Part shown: piece by piece, positions 8,421-16,794 of the stretch
Layout: each line of letters opens with the position of its first letter
Numbering within the stretch: position 1 is the first letter of the stretch
From: Pseudomonadota bacterium
GTDB taxonomy: Bacteria > Pseudomonadota > Alphaproteobacteria > Rhodospirillales > Rhodospirillaceae
Assembly (NCBI GenBank): GCA_020160875.1
Contig: JAIUPE010000015.1
Span: forward strand, 1 to 48,527
Direction of reading: 5' to 3'
DNA length: 48,527 nucleotides
The notes under the pieces: model-generated
Databases searched by the model: none
The model's input: only the letters and a program-made list of their open reading frames with translations
Told to the model about the DNA's origin: nothing
Translations under genes and position numbers: made by a program

Positions 8421-9056
8421 TCAACCTTTTCGCGCTTTCCATTCCGCGACGGTCATCCGATCGACCTGAAACCGATCCCGGGTCGTCGTATACCAGCCAG
8501 TGCCATGCATCCGCCCGACAAGGTCCAAGCCGTCGACATCGACATGCATCTTTTCGTCGATCAAATCGTCGCGCACATACATGTGGACGATCTCGCCGGT
8601 AATCAGACTGCGATTGTGCGGCAAAGCGCGCACATCGAACAGGCGGCATTCGAACGTCACCGGTGATTGCGCGATGCCCGGCACGGCGATTTTCCGGGAA
8701 GACCGCTGGATAAAACCAGCCTCCTCAAACTCGCTCACCTCTTCGGGAAAATCGACGGCGCAGACGACCATGCGTTCCGTGATTTCGCGACTGACGAGAT
8801 TCACGACGAACTCGCCGCTATCGATGATATTGCGCGCGGTGTCCTTGTGAGGCTTCGCGTCCCGGCGATTGCCCTCAATGCCGATCACAAGCAGCGGCGG
8901 TGCGTTACTAAACACATTGAAAAAACTGAACGGCGCCGCGTTCGCGCGGCCGTCGCTGTCGAGAGTGGAAACCAGGGCAATCGGGCGTGGCATCACCGTG
9001 TTGACCAGAAGTTTGTACATCCGGTCCGGCGACAGATGAGCGACGTCGATGTCCAT
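8421..9056 (-). CDS. Flavin-reductase-like (FMN-binding) domain protein
   Basis: This 211-residue protein is of the flavin reductase-like domain family (COG1853). RPIALVSTLDSDGRANAAPFSFFNVFSNAPPLLVIGI forms the FMN-binding barrel core. KDTARNIIDSGEFVVNLV, the paired Glu segment FPEEVSEFEEAGF, and PVTFECRLFDV complete the fold. Members either reduce free flavin for a two-component monooxygenase or act as flavoprotein oxidoreductases themselves. It starts 2 bp after the stop of the racemase gene and must be co-expressed with it, which ties it to hydantoin or amino acid metabolism. No partner monooxygenase is visible in the window. It is longer than RutF (about 165 residues). Confidence 0.82.
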   Translation of the reverse strand: MDIDVAHLSPDRMYKLLVNTVMPRPIALVSTLDSDGRANAAPFSFFNVFSNAPPLLVIGIEGNRRDAKPHKDTARNIIDSGEFVVNLVSREITERMVVCAVDFPEEVSEFEEAGFIQRSSRKIAVPGIAQSPVTFECRLFDVRALPHNRSLITGEIVHMYVRDDLIDEKMHVDVDGLDLVGRMHGTGWYTTTRDRFQVDRMTVAEWKARKG

Positions 9057-9058
9057 CG

Positions 9059-9718
9059 TTACCAGCCGAGCCGCACGCGGCCGAGCGCCATCGCCGTGGC
9101 GGCCTGCGTCGGTTCCACGACGGGAATCTGCAGCGCGTCTTGAAGCCCATCGCGCAGCGGCGCCATGCCCGCGCAGCCCATGACGATGACGTTGGCGTCT
9201 TTCTCGTCGCGCAAGCGCTTACCGACCTCGATCATACGCGTGAGCGTCTTCTTGCGGTCCGAAAGTTCGGCCACGCCCATGTCGATCGCGCGTTCGCCGG
9301 CAAGCCGATCCATGACACCCATGGCGCCCCACAGCCGCATATGACGGGCAATGGACCCCTTGAGGATGGCGATGACGCCGAATTTTTGACCCATTGTCAG
9401 TGCGGTCAGGACGCCGCTTTCGGCGATGCCGAGGACGGGACGCTTCACGGCTTCGCGCACGACATGCAGGCCGGGATCGCTGAAACAGGCGATCACAAAG
9501 GCTGCCGCATCCGACTCCAGGGACTTCGCCAGGGCCGCGAGCGGTAGCGTGACGGATTCGACATCCGACTGGCTTTGAATGCCGAGCGGCCCTTCCGTGA
9601 GGGTCAGACACCGAATCTCGGGTCCCCCGGGCATGCGCAACGGCTCGAGGGCCGTATCGAGCCCGGACGTAACAGCCTGACTGGAATTGGGATTTATGAC
9701 GATGATGCTGGAGGCCAT
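9059..9718 (-). CDS. Asp/Glu/hydantoin racemase family protein
   Basis: This 219-residue protein follows the Asp/Glu/hydantoin racemase superfamily. It has an N-terminal IIVINPNSSQAVTSGL strand and loop, a first catalytic Cys in VIACFSDPGL, and a second in IVMGCAGMAPL. VLGIAESGVLTALTMGQKFGVI is the typical middle segment. The two cysteines act as the acid/base pair in cofactor-independent racemases. Its divergent position 77 bp from D-hydantoinase and N-carbamoylase genes strongly suggests a hydantoin racemase, which would let the D-selective enzymes use both enantiomers. Maleate isomerase or another family member cannot be excluded. Confidence 0.82.
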   Translation of the reverse strand: MASSIIVINPNSSQAVTSGLDTALEPLRMPGGPEIRCLTLTEGPLGIQSQSDVESVTLPLAALAKSLESDAAAFVIACFSDPGLHVVREAVKRPVLGIAESGVLTALTMGQKFGVIAILKGSIARHMRLWGAMGVMDRLAGERAIDMGVAELSDRKKTLTRMIEVGKRLRDEKDANVIVMGCAGMAPLRDGLQDALQIPVVEPTQAATAMALGRVRLGW

Positions 9719-9795
9719 GGCGCGTTTTAGGGCACACTCCGAAGGCCCTCACGGGTGGGGCCTGAAGCCCGAAATGTCCCATATGAGTGACGTGT

Positions 9796-11334
9796 ATGGA
9801 AGAGTTCGATCTGGTGGTGCGCGACGGCTGGGTGGCTACGGCCAGCGAGGTGGTCGAGGCCGATATCGGCGTAAAGGACGGCATCATCACCGCCGTCGGC
9901 AAGGCGCTCCCACGCGGCAGGCGTGACATCAGCGCCTCGGGCCGCTGGGTGCTGCCCGGCGGGATCGATAGCCACTGCCATGTGGAGCAGCTTTCCGGCA
10001 TGGGGATCATGTGCGCCGACGACTTCTATTCGGCAACGGTGGCTGCGGCCTTCGGCGGCACAACCACCATCATCCCCTTCGCGGCCCAGCACCGCGACAT
10101 GAAAATCCCGGATGTCGTTGCAGACTATGCCAAGCGCGCCCGCGAAAAAGCCGTCATCGACTATGGCTTTCACCTGATCCTCGCCAATCCGGACGAGACG
10201 GCGCTGAACGTCGATCTGCCGGCAGCGATCCGCGAGGGGATTACGTCGCTTAAGGTCTATATGACCTACGACAAGCTCAAGCTGGACGACTACCAACTCC
10301 TCGACGTGCTGGCCCTGGCGGCGAGCGAGCAGGCGCTGGTGATGATCCACGCCGAAAATCACGACATGATCCGATGGCTCGCAAACCGCTTGCTGGCGCG
10401 CGGCCATAAGGCGCCGAAGTTCCATGCTGTGGCGCACGATCCCATTGCCGAGGGCGAGGCGACCAACCGCGCGATCGCGCTTTCGCGCCTCATCGGCGTT
10501 CCGGTCCTCATCGTGCACGTATCCGCCCGCGAGGCGATCGACACCATCCGCACCGCCAAGCAACGCGGCGCGGCGATCTATGCGGAGACCTGCCCGCAGT
10601 ACCTGTTCCTAACCGCCGACGATCTCGACAGGAACGGCCTGGACGGCGCGATGTACTGCTGCTCACCGCCCCCACGCGATGAGGATTCACAAGCGGCGGT
10701 CTGGGCCGGGCTTAAAGACGGCACGCTGCCGATCTTCTCGTCCGATCACGCACCTTACCGCTTCGACAGGACCGGCAAATTGCCCAAGGGCGATGCGACG
10801 ACATTCAAGGAAATGGCGAACGGCCTGCCGGGGATCGAGTTGCGCATGCCGCTACTGTTCTCCGAAGGGGTCATGGCTGGACGGCTGTCGCTGCAGGAGT
10901 TCGTCGCGCTGACGTCGACCAATCATGCCTCCATGTATGGGCTGACGGGACGCAAAGGCACCATCGCGGTCGGCGCCGATGCGGATCTCGGAATTTGGAA
11001 CCCGAACCGCGAGATGACGGTGACCGCTTCGATGCTGCACGACAACACCGGCTACACGCCGTACGAAGGGCGCAAGCTCAAAGGTTGGCCGGAGATCGTG
11101 ATCAGCCGCGGCCGCACCGTGGTCGAAAACAACACGCTGAACGCCGAGCGCGGCTCGGGGCAGTTTCTCAAGCGCCAGGCCTCGGATGCGCTTTCCAGCC
11201 CGTCGGGTCTTTCGATGGCGGAAGCGCGCGAGGCGTTGCGCACAATCGTTGAAGTAGGAATGAAAGATGAGCGGTCTGAAGCGTCCCTTTCCTCTCGCCG
11301 TAGCTCAACTCGGCCCTATCTCACTTGCCGATAG
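9796..11334 (+). CDS. hydA: D-hydantoinase / dihydropyrimidinase
   Basis: The ATG at 9796 gives 512 residues; a GTG nine bases upstream is the alternative. The enzyme opens cyclic ureides (5-substituted hydantoins or dihydropyrimidines) to N-carbamoyl amino acids. The amidohydrolase metal motif GGIDSHCH is at residues 55-62 (His60, His62). The Lys that becomes carboxylated is Lys153 in SLKVYMTY, with Tyr158 as the transition-state tyrosine. MIHAENHD, LIVHVSAREA and SSDHAPY give the further metal ligands. Downstream, the pairing with an N-carbamoyl-D-amino-acid hydrolase favours hydantoins over pyrimidines. The protein is about 40 residues longer than usual, and its last 68 bases overlap the next gene. 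Confidence 0.9.
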   Translation: MEEFDLVVRDGWVATASEVVEADIGVKDGIITAVGKALPRGRRDISASGRWVLPGGIDSHCHVEQLSGMGIMCADDFYSATVAAAFGGTTTIIPFAAQHRDMKIPDVVADYAKRAREKAVIDYGFHLILANPDETALNVDLPAAIREGITSLKVYMTYDKLKLDDYQLLDVLALAASEQALVMIHAENHDMIRWLANRLLARGHKAPKFHAVAHDPIAEGEATNRAIALSRLIGVPVLIVHVSAREAIDTIRTAKQRGAAIYAETCPQYLFLTADDLDRNGLDGAMYCCSPPPRDEDSQAAVWAGLKDGTLPIFSSDHAPYRFDRTGKLPKGDATTFKEMANGLPGIELRMPLLFSEGVMAGRLSLQEFVALTSTNHASMYGLTGRKGTIAVGADADLGIWNPNREMTVTASMLHDNTGYTPYEGRKLKGWPEIVISRGRTVVENNTLNAERGSGQFLKRQASDALSSPSGLSMAEAREALRTIVEVGMKDERSEASLSSRRSSTRPYLTCR

Positions 11335-12217
11335 CCGCGCGGCCGTCGTTAAGCGTCTAATTGCACTGCTGCGTGAAGCCCATTCGCGCGGCGCAAAGTT
11401 CGTCGTTTTTCCTGAGCTCGCGCTGACGACATTTTTCCCGCGCTATTGGATGACCGAGGAAGAAGCCGTGGAGCGTTTCTTCGAACGCAGCATGCCGGGA
11501 CCAGAAACAAAGCCGTTGTTCGACCTCGCCGCCGAATTCAAGATTGGATTCTATCTCGGATATGCCGAACTGACGCCCGACGGCCGCCGGTTCAATACCG
11601 CGATCCTGACCGACGAAAACGCCAAGATCGTTGGACGTTACCGGAAAATTCATCTTCCCGGACATTCACATCATATCGCGACGGCTCCGTTCCAGCATCT
11701 TGAGAAGAAGTTCTTCGACGTGGGAAACGAGGGCTTCAATGTTTGGACCACGCAGGGCGTCCGGATGGGCATGTGCATCTGCAACGACCGCCGGTGGGCG
11801 GAGACTTATCGCGTGATGGCGCTGCAAAGCGCCGAGATCGTGGTGCTGGGATACAATACGCCGAGCGTAAATATCCACTGGCCCGAGGCTCCGCACCTGC
11901 GGATGTCCTCGCACCTCATTTCGATGCAAGGTAATGCGTACGGGAACGCACTGTGGGTGGCGGCGGCCGCAAAGTGCGGTTCAGAAGACGGTTTCCACAT
12001 GATCGGCGGCTCGGCCATTGTGTCGCCGACGGGTGAGATCACCGCTTTAGCCCAGACCGAGACCGACGAGTTGATTTTCGCCAATATCGATCTGGCCATC
12101 GGCGAGACCTTCCGTGAACACGTATTCAATTTCGCTAAACATCGCCGGCCCGAGCACTACGGCCTGATCGTCGAGCGGATCGGCGCCGGGGCCCCGTTGG
12201 GAAAAAGGCCGGACTGA
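11267..12217 (+). CDS. N-carbamoyl-D-amino-acid hydrolase (nitrilase family)
   Basis: This 316-residue enzyme closely resembles the well-studied agrobacterial D-carbamoylase along its whole length, for example FPELALTTFFPR, GFYLGYAEL, KIHLPGH, FQHLEKKFF, MGMCICNDRRWAETYRVM, YNTPS and EHVFNFAKHRRPEHYGL. The nitrilase triad is Glu50, Lys127 and Cys172. It removes the carbamoyl group (releasing ammonia and CO2) from N-carbamoyl-D-amino acids made by the hydantoinase, giving free D-amino acids. It begins inside the 3' end of the hydantoinase gene, which implies translational coupling. The cytoplasmic ABC-transporter genes follow in the same direction. Confidence 0.93.
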   Translation: MSGLKRPFPLAVAQLGPISLADSRAAVVKRLIALLREAHSRGAKFVVFPELALTTFFPRYWMTEEEAVERFFERSMPGPETKPLFDLAAEFKIGFYLGYAELTPDGRRFNTAILTDENAKIVGRYRKIHLPGHSHHIATAPFQHLEKKFFDVGNEGFNVWTTQGVRMGMCICNDRRWAETYRVMALQSAEIVVLGYNTPSVNIHWPEAPHLRMSSHLISMQGNAYGNALWVAAAAKCGSEDGFHMIGGSAIVSPTGEITALAQTETDELIFANIDLAIGETFREHVFNFAKHRRPEHYGLIVERIGAGAPLGKRPD

Positions 12218-12257
12218 TCTAACCTACGTCACCTAACGTTCCAGACCAGAGGCCGCC

Positions 12258-13088
12258 ATGAAACTCCCGAGACTGTGTTTAAGCTTCGCCGTTGCGGCCC
12301 TCGTCAGCACGTCTGCGGCGGCGCAGACCTTGAAGACCGGCGTCGACGCCACTTTCGCGCCCCATGCGATGCGTACCCTCGGTGGCCAGCTTCAGGGCTT
12401 CAATATCGACCTTGGCAATGAACTCGCGCGCCGGCTTGGAAAAAAACTCGAAATCGAAGGCACGGAGTTCTCCGGTCTTGTGCCCGGATTGAACGCGGGA
12501 AAATATGACTTTGTCCTCGCGGTGGTTACCGCAACGCCGGAGCGGGCGAAGTCGATGCTGTTCACGGAAGGTTATCTCAACCAGGATTTCAGCTTCGTCG
12601 AGAAAAAATCCGCGCCGGGCATCAAGTCTTTGGAAGAACTGAAAGGCAAAACCATCGCCGTGAACAAGGGGTCGGCGTATGAAGCCTGGTGCCGCGACAA
12701 CGCTGCAAAATACGGTTTCAAGTTCGACGTCTACGGTACCAACGCAGACGCGGTTCAGGCCGTTCAGGTGGGCCGCGCCGATGCGAGCCTTGCGGGAAAT
12801 ACGGTGGCCGGCTGGATCGCAAAACAAAATCCGGCGGTGAACGCCACTTTCACGATCTCCACGGGCCTCGTCACGGCGCTTGCCTTTCGCGGCAACGACA
12901 AGGCCGGCCGAGACGCCGCCTCGATGGCCTTGAAGTGCATGAAGAAGGACGGCTTCATCGCGAAGGCGGCCCAAAAGTGGTTCGGCTTTACGCCGGCGGC
13001 GGACAGCGCTGCGGTCGTCATCGCGCCAGGCCACGGCGTGCCGGGGCTCGAAGGCTACGACCCCTCGCCCGTTACCCTCAAATGCTGA
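12258..13088 (+). CDS. Amino-acid ABC transporter, periplasmic binding protein
   Basis: This 276-residue protein has a signal peptide ([23 protein letters not shown]) and the bacterial extracellular solute-binding family 3 fold: [69 protein letters not shown], and [17 protein letters not shown]. The TPER segment carries the Arg that in this family holds the ligand alpha-carboxylate, so an amino acid or an N-carbamoyl amino acid is a likely ligand. It is the third gene of the hydantoinase operon, 40 bp after the carbamoylase. A Cys residue pair (near 146 and at the C-terminus) may be oxidised in the periplasm. Confidence 0.9.
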   Translation: MKLPRLCLSFAVAALVSTSAAAQTLKTGVDATFAPHAMRTLGGQLQGFNIDLGNELARRLGKKLEIEGTEFSGLVPGLNAGKYDFVLAVVTATPERAKSMLFTEGYLNQDFSFVEKKSAPGIKSLEELKGKTIAVNKGSAYEAWCRDNAAKYGFKFDVYGTNADAVQAVQVGRADASLAGNTVAGWIAKQNPAVNATFTISTGLVTALAFRGNDKAGRDAASMALKCMKKDGFIAKAAQKWFGFTPAADSAAVVIAPGHGVPGLEGYDPSPVTLKC

Positions 13089-13101
13089 TGCCGCGCGCCG
13101 C

Positions 13102-13848
13102 ATGAGCTCGTCGCCCATCCTTGAGCTCGTCGGGCTGCGAAAGGCCTACGGTCCGCTTGAAGTGCTGCGCGGGATCGATCTCGCGGTGCGCGCGGGCGAA
13201 ATGGTTTGTGTCGTCGGACCGTCAGGTTCGGGCAAAAGCAGCATGCTGCGCTGCTGCAATCGTCTTGAAGAGCCCACCGGCGGCCGGATCGTCGTGGACG
13301 GCACCGAGATCACCGGCGGCGGCGTCGACATCAATGCCTTGCGTCAAAAGATCGGCATGGTGTTTCAACAATTCAATCTGTACCCGCACCTCAGCGCGCT
13401 CGGCAATGTCACCTTGGCGCTGCGCAAGGTGCGGGGCAAGTCCGCCGCAGAGGCCGACGCGCTGGGATTGGCGGCGCTGAAACGGGTTGGCCTCGCCGAC
13501 AAGGCTAAGATTTATCCCGGACAATTATCCGGCGGACAACAACAGCGCGTCGCCATCGCCCGCGCTATCGTCCTCCAGCCGAAATTGATGCTGTTCGATG
13601 AGCCAACGAGCGCCCTCGACCCGGAAACGGTGGGAGAAGTCCTGAAGGTGATGCGCGAGCTGCGCGAGAGCGGTATGACGATGCTGGTCGTTACTCACGA
13701 AATGGGATTCGCGCGCGAGGCGGCCGACCGCGTCATCTTCATGGACGGCGGCGCCATCGTCGAACAGGGCCCGCCGCATGAGATCTTTGGCGCACCAAAA
13801 CACGAACGGACGCGCGCGTTCCTGACGCGTTATACGAGTTGGGCGTAA
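13102..13848 (+). CDS. Amino-acid ABC transporter, ATP-binding protein (GlnQ-like)
   Basis: This 248-residue ATPase has all the ABC motifs: Walker A GPSGSGKS (39-46), Q-loop Gln89, signature LSGGQ (142-146), Walker B LMLFDE (162-167), and the switch His in VVTHEMGF. The strong match to GlnQ/HisP-type polar amino acid importers ([26 protein letters not shown]) fits the neighbouring binding protein and two permeases. It drives import at the inner membrane. Its stop codon shares a base with the next start (TAATG), so expression of the permease is coupled. Confidence 0.95.
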   Translation: MSSSPILELVGLRKAYGPLEVLRGIDLAVRAGEMVCVVGPSGSGKSSMLRCCNRLEEPTGGRIVVDGTEITGGGVDINALRQKIGMVFQQFNLYPHLSALGNVTLALRKVRGKSAAEADALGLAALKRVGLADKAKIYPGQLSGGQQQRVAIARAIVLQPKLMLFDEPTSALDPETVGEVLKVMRELRESGMTMLVVTHEMGFAREAADRVIFMDGGAIVEQGPPHEIFGAPKHERTRAFLTRYTSWA

Positions 13849-14528
13849 TGGACGGCCTCGCGCGCCTTCTCGACACATTCTTCAATACCGAGGTCGCGGC
13901 GCGCTATTGGCCCGATATTCTGGCCGGCGTGTGGATTACCATCGGCGTCGGCGTCGCGGTGACCGCCACGGGTCTCGCGCTTGGCTTCGCACTTGCGATC
14001 CTCCGCGCCAAGCAGACCCCGTGGTTCTCGATCCCCATCGTGATGTTCGCCGACATCATGCGCGCCTTGCCACCGCTGATTATCATCATCGTCTTCTTTT
14101 TCGCCTTTCCCTTGATCGGCATCTCCATGTCGGCCTTCACGGCGACCTGGCTCTCGCTTTCACTGGTCCTGGCGGCCTACGCGGAAGAATCCCTTTGGGG
14201 CGCGATTCTGAGCTTGCCGCGCGGGCAATCGGAAGCGGCGCGATCGACCGGGCTGACCTGGTGGCAGACCATGTGCGCCGTGATCCTGCCGCAGGCGCTA
14301 CGGCTGGCCCTGCCGCCCCTCACGAACCGCGTCATTGCCGTGAGCAAGAACGTGGCGCTGGGCTCCGTCGTCGCCCTCAGCGAAGTCCTGAACAATGCCC
14401 AGTCGGCGACAAGCACCGCCGGCAATCCAACACCGCTGACAATGGCCGCGGCGGCGTACCTCGCGATCTTCATCCCGGCGATGATCCTTGCCCGTCGAAT
14501 GGAGAACCGCATGCAATGGCGGGTGTAA
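13848..14528 (+). CDS. Amino-acid ABC transporter, permease 1
   Basis: The start is the ATG overlapping the ATPase stop (226 aa). The protein has the polar amino acid permease features of the HisMQ/GlnP branch: an N-terminal ILAGVWITIGVGVAVTATGLALGFALAILR segment, the RALPPLIIIIVFF core, and the EAA loop SEAARSTGLTWWQTMCAVILPQALRLALPP that docks to the ATPase. About five membrane spans are visible. It would form a heterodimer with the next gene product. Confidence 0.92.
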   Translation: MDGLARLLDTFFNTEVAARYWPDILAGVWITIGVGVAVTATGLALGFALAILRAKQTPWFSIPIVMFADIMRALPPLIIIIVFFFAFPLIGISMSAFTATWLSLSLVLAAYAEESLWGAILSLPRGQSEAARSTGLTWWQTMCAVILPQALRLALPPLTNRVIAVSKNVALGSVVALSEVLNNAQSATSTAGNPTPLTMAAAAYLAIFIPAMILARRMENRMQWRV

Positions 14529-14529
14529 A

Positions 14530-15204
14530 ATGGACGCGCTCTTGGAGAACTTCTTCAATATCGCGGTCTTCCGGGAGGTCCTGCCGTTCCTGCTGCAGGG
14601 CCTGCTGACCACGCTTGGATTATCGGCGCTGGTTATTCCCACAGGCCTTCTCGGCGGCCTTGCCGTAGCGCTTTTGGCCACGCAAAGCCAAAACAAGTTC
14701 GTCACGTTGCTGGTGGCAGCCTACGTCGATCTGTTTCGCGCGCTGCCCCCGATTGTGTTGCTGATCTTCATCTACTTCGGATTCCCTTTTCTTGGCCTCG
14801 ATCTGCCGAAATTGTTCGCCGTCGCGCTGGGCTTCCTCCTCAACAATTCCGCCTATTACGGAGAGATCTTCCGGGCGGGACTGCTGAGTGTCCCCGCGGG
14901 GCAAACGGAAGCGGCGAGGTCGACGGGTCTGACGCGCGCGCAAGCTCTGATCCATGTGGTCATTCCGCAAGCCACGCGCAACGTTCTGCCGGACCTCGTC
15001 AGCAACAGCATAGAAGTTGTGAAATTGACGACCATCGCCAGCGTCGTTGCCCTACCTGAGTTGCTGCGCATCGCGCGCGATGCGCAAGCCCTCGTCTACA
15101 ACCCGTCGCCTATTGTCCTTGCCGCCCTGATTTATTTGATCATCCTTTGGCCGCTCGTACGCTGGCTGAGTCGCCTCGAGCACCGTAACCTGCTCGCGCG
15201 TTGA
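14530..15204 (+). CDS. Amino-acid ABC transporter, permease 2
   Basis: I start at the ATG at 14530, one base after the previous stop (224 aa); the longer frame from 14488 would overlap permease 1. It is a second HisMQ-type permease: LLQGLLTTLGLSALVIPTGLLGGLAVALL, DLFRALPPIVLLIFIYFGFPF, AYYGEIFRAGLLSVPAGQTEAARSTGL and an EAA loop ending LPQATR-like (HVVIPQATRNVLPDL). It completes the importer and ends the hydantoinase operon. The operon runs into a converging GNAT gene 10 bp further on, with no clear hairpin terminator. Confidence 0.92.
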   Translation: MDALLENFFNIAVFREVLPFLLQGLLTTLGLSALVIPTGLLGGLAVALLATQSQNKFVTLLVAAYVDLFRALPPIVLLIFIYFGFPFLGLDLPKLFAVALGFLLNNSAYYGEIFRAGLLSVPAGQTEAARSTGLTRAQALIHVVIPQATRNVLPDLVSNSIEVVKLTTIASVVALPELLRIARDAQALVYNPSPIVLAALIYLIILWPLVRWLSRLEHRNLLAR

Positions 15205-15214
15205 ACATCGCCGT

Positions 15215-15751
15215 TTATATGAAAGCGCTTTTCCGGATTTCGTAGATAAAGTGGTACTGGTCCGGCCCCGTCAGTGGGCGTGTGAACCGGCCTTCGCGCC
15301 GGACGCCGCCGATTTTCTCCATGGCGCGCTGCGAACGCCAATTCGTTTCGCCAACCCAGAAAACGACCGTATCCGCGAATGTGAAGGCGTGGTCGATCAT
15401 GAGGCGTTTAACCTCACGGTTATACGCGCCGCCCCAATAGGCGCGAGTTAAAAACGTCCAGCCAATTTCGACCTCGCTCAAAGTGGGGTCATACCCGTGA
15501 TACCGGCTGGAACCGATTACCGCTTTGCTGTCGCGATCCAAGAACGTAAAGGCACTGCCAGACGCAATCGCGCTATCGAAGTACTTGCGAAACACAGGCT
15601 CGGTGTAACGATCGTGCGCGGGATGCAACTCCCATATCTTCGGGTCCGACGCAGCGCGGAACATGGCCGGCCAGTCCTCGACCCCAATGGGCCGAACGAT
15701 CACTCTATCGCCGATGAGCGTGGGCTGGAGTTTTGGGGGGCGTGAGGTCAT
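15215..15751 (-). CDS. GNAT-family N-acetyltransferase (RimJ/RimL type)
   Basis: I prefer the ATG at 15751 (178 aa, MTSRPPKLQPTLIGDRVIVRPI); the open frame continues 19 codons upstream to 15808 but those look unrelated. The protein follows the Acetyltransf_3 pattern: RVIVRPIGVEDWPAMF, GSSRYHGYDPTLSEVEIGWTFLTRAYWGGAYNREVKRLMIDHAF with the acetyl-CoA loop region, and VGETNWRSQRAMEKIGGVRREG, the conserved C-terminal alpha/beta stretch. The target could be a ribosomal protein, an antibiotic or a small amine; this cannot be told from the sequence. It is divergent from the MBL gene at 15835. Confidence 0.85.
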   Translation of the reverse strand: MTSRPPKLQPTLIGDRVIVRPIGVEDWPAMFRAASDPKIWELHPAHDRYTEPVFRKYFDSAIASGSAFTFLDRDSKAVIGSSRYHGYDPTLSEVEIGWTFLTRAYWGGAYNREVKRLMIDHAFTFADTVVFWVGETNWRSQRAMEKIGGVRREGRFTRPLTGPDQYHFIYEIRKSAFI

Positions 15752-15834
15752 TGCTCGGGTGATTTTTTGTTCCCTTTTGAAGAAGGACAATACTAGTCTC
15801 GCGGTCAAGTTGAACCTGTCTTGAGGGTATTCCC

Positions 15835-16788
15835 ATGAACAATTTTCGCCTGACCGTGGCCGCGCTGGCCTGCGCGCTGATGACCTCCGTTTCGGCTTCG
15901 GCGGCCGATCCCACGAAATCCGCCGACATCGCCCATCACAATCTTAAGCCGTCGGATTTCCCGCGCTGGCACCAGATCGTTCCAAATGTTTACGCCTACG
16001 AAGACACCCTTATTACGCCGGATTTCACCTTCACCACCAACAGCCTGATCATCGTAACGAATGAAGGCGTCGTACTGGTGGACGGCCAGGACAACGAAAC
16101 GCGCGGAAAGGCGCTGGTCGAGGCGATCAAGAAAATCACGCCGCAACCGCTCAAATATATGATCATCGCATCGGACCACGGCGATCACGTCGGCGGTCTT
16201 CCCGTCGTGAAAGCGGCCTTCCCGGATGCGACCTTCATTTCGTCCTCGGCGTCCTTAAAAACCATGCAGGGGCAGAAGCGCACTGTACTGCCGACCGAAC
16301 TGGTGGATGACAAACGTTCGCTGAAACTCGGCGGCACGGAAATCCAAATCCTGAACCTCGGCCGCGCACACACCGGCGGTGACCTCGTGGTGTACCTGCC
16401 GGCGACCAAGGTCATGTTCCTGAGCGAAATCTATGACCGCAACCTGTTCCCGCCCATGATCACCGGGTTCCCGACGGAGTGGGTGGCGACGCTGAAGAAA
16501 GCCCAGGCGATGGATGTAACCTGGTTCATCCCCGGCCACGGCTTTACCACCGGCACCTCGGCTGAACTGAAGGCGGACTTGCAAGATTTCACCAAAGCCG
16601 TGGAACTGGTCGTCTCCGAGGGCAAGCGACTGCACCCGACCGGCGCGCCGTGCCCGACGGAAAAGGATTGCCCGGCCAACGCTAAGGCCAACTGGGGGCC
16701 CTACGCCAATTCGACGGCCGCCGCAGGCCAGGCGCCGCGTGCCCTCGCGCGCATGTATTCGGAAATCGAAGGGAAGCTGCCGAAATAG
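15835..16788 (+). CDS. Secreted MBL-fold metallo-hydrolase, paralogue 2
   Basis: This complete 317-residue protein has a signal peptide ending ASAAD. The MBL fold is clear: VVLVDGQDN, then the metal motif SDHGDHVGG (residues 113-121), GRAHTGGDL (His179) and IPGHGF (His235). As in its two paralogues the first His of HxHxDH is replaced by Ser113, while His115, Asp117, His118, His179 and His235 remain. It would act in the periplasm. The C-terminal tail has a Cys pair (APCPTEKDCPA) that may form a disulfide. It overlaps nothing and converges on the FG-GAP gene. The substrate is unknown. Confidence 0.88.
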   Translation: MNNFRLTVAALACALMTSVSASAADPTKSADIAHHNLKPSDFPRWHQIVPNVYAYEDTLITPDFTFTTNSLIIVTNEGVVLVDGQDNETRGKALVEAIKKITPQPLKYMIIASDHGDHVGGLPVVKAAFPDATFISSSASLKTMQGQKRTVLPTELVDDKRSLKLGGTEIQILNLGRAHTGGDLVVYLPATKVMFLSEIYDRNLFPPMITGFPTEWVATLKKAQAMDVTWFIPGHGFTTGTSAELKADLQDFTKAVELVVSEGKRLHPTGAPCPTEKDCPANAKANWGPYANSTAAAGQAPRALARMYSEIEGKLPK

Positions 16789-16794
16789 CAAGTC

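Noticed and set aside
8421..9056. RutF-type flavin reductase of the Rut pyrimidine pathway
   Set aside because: The protein is longer and no RutA-like monooxygenase or other Rut genes are nearby; only the general fold is shared.
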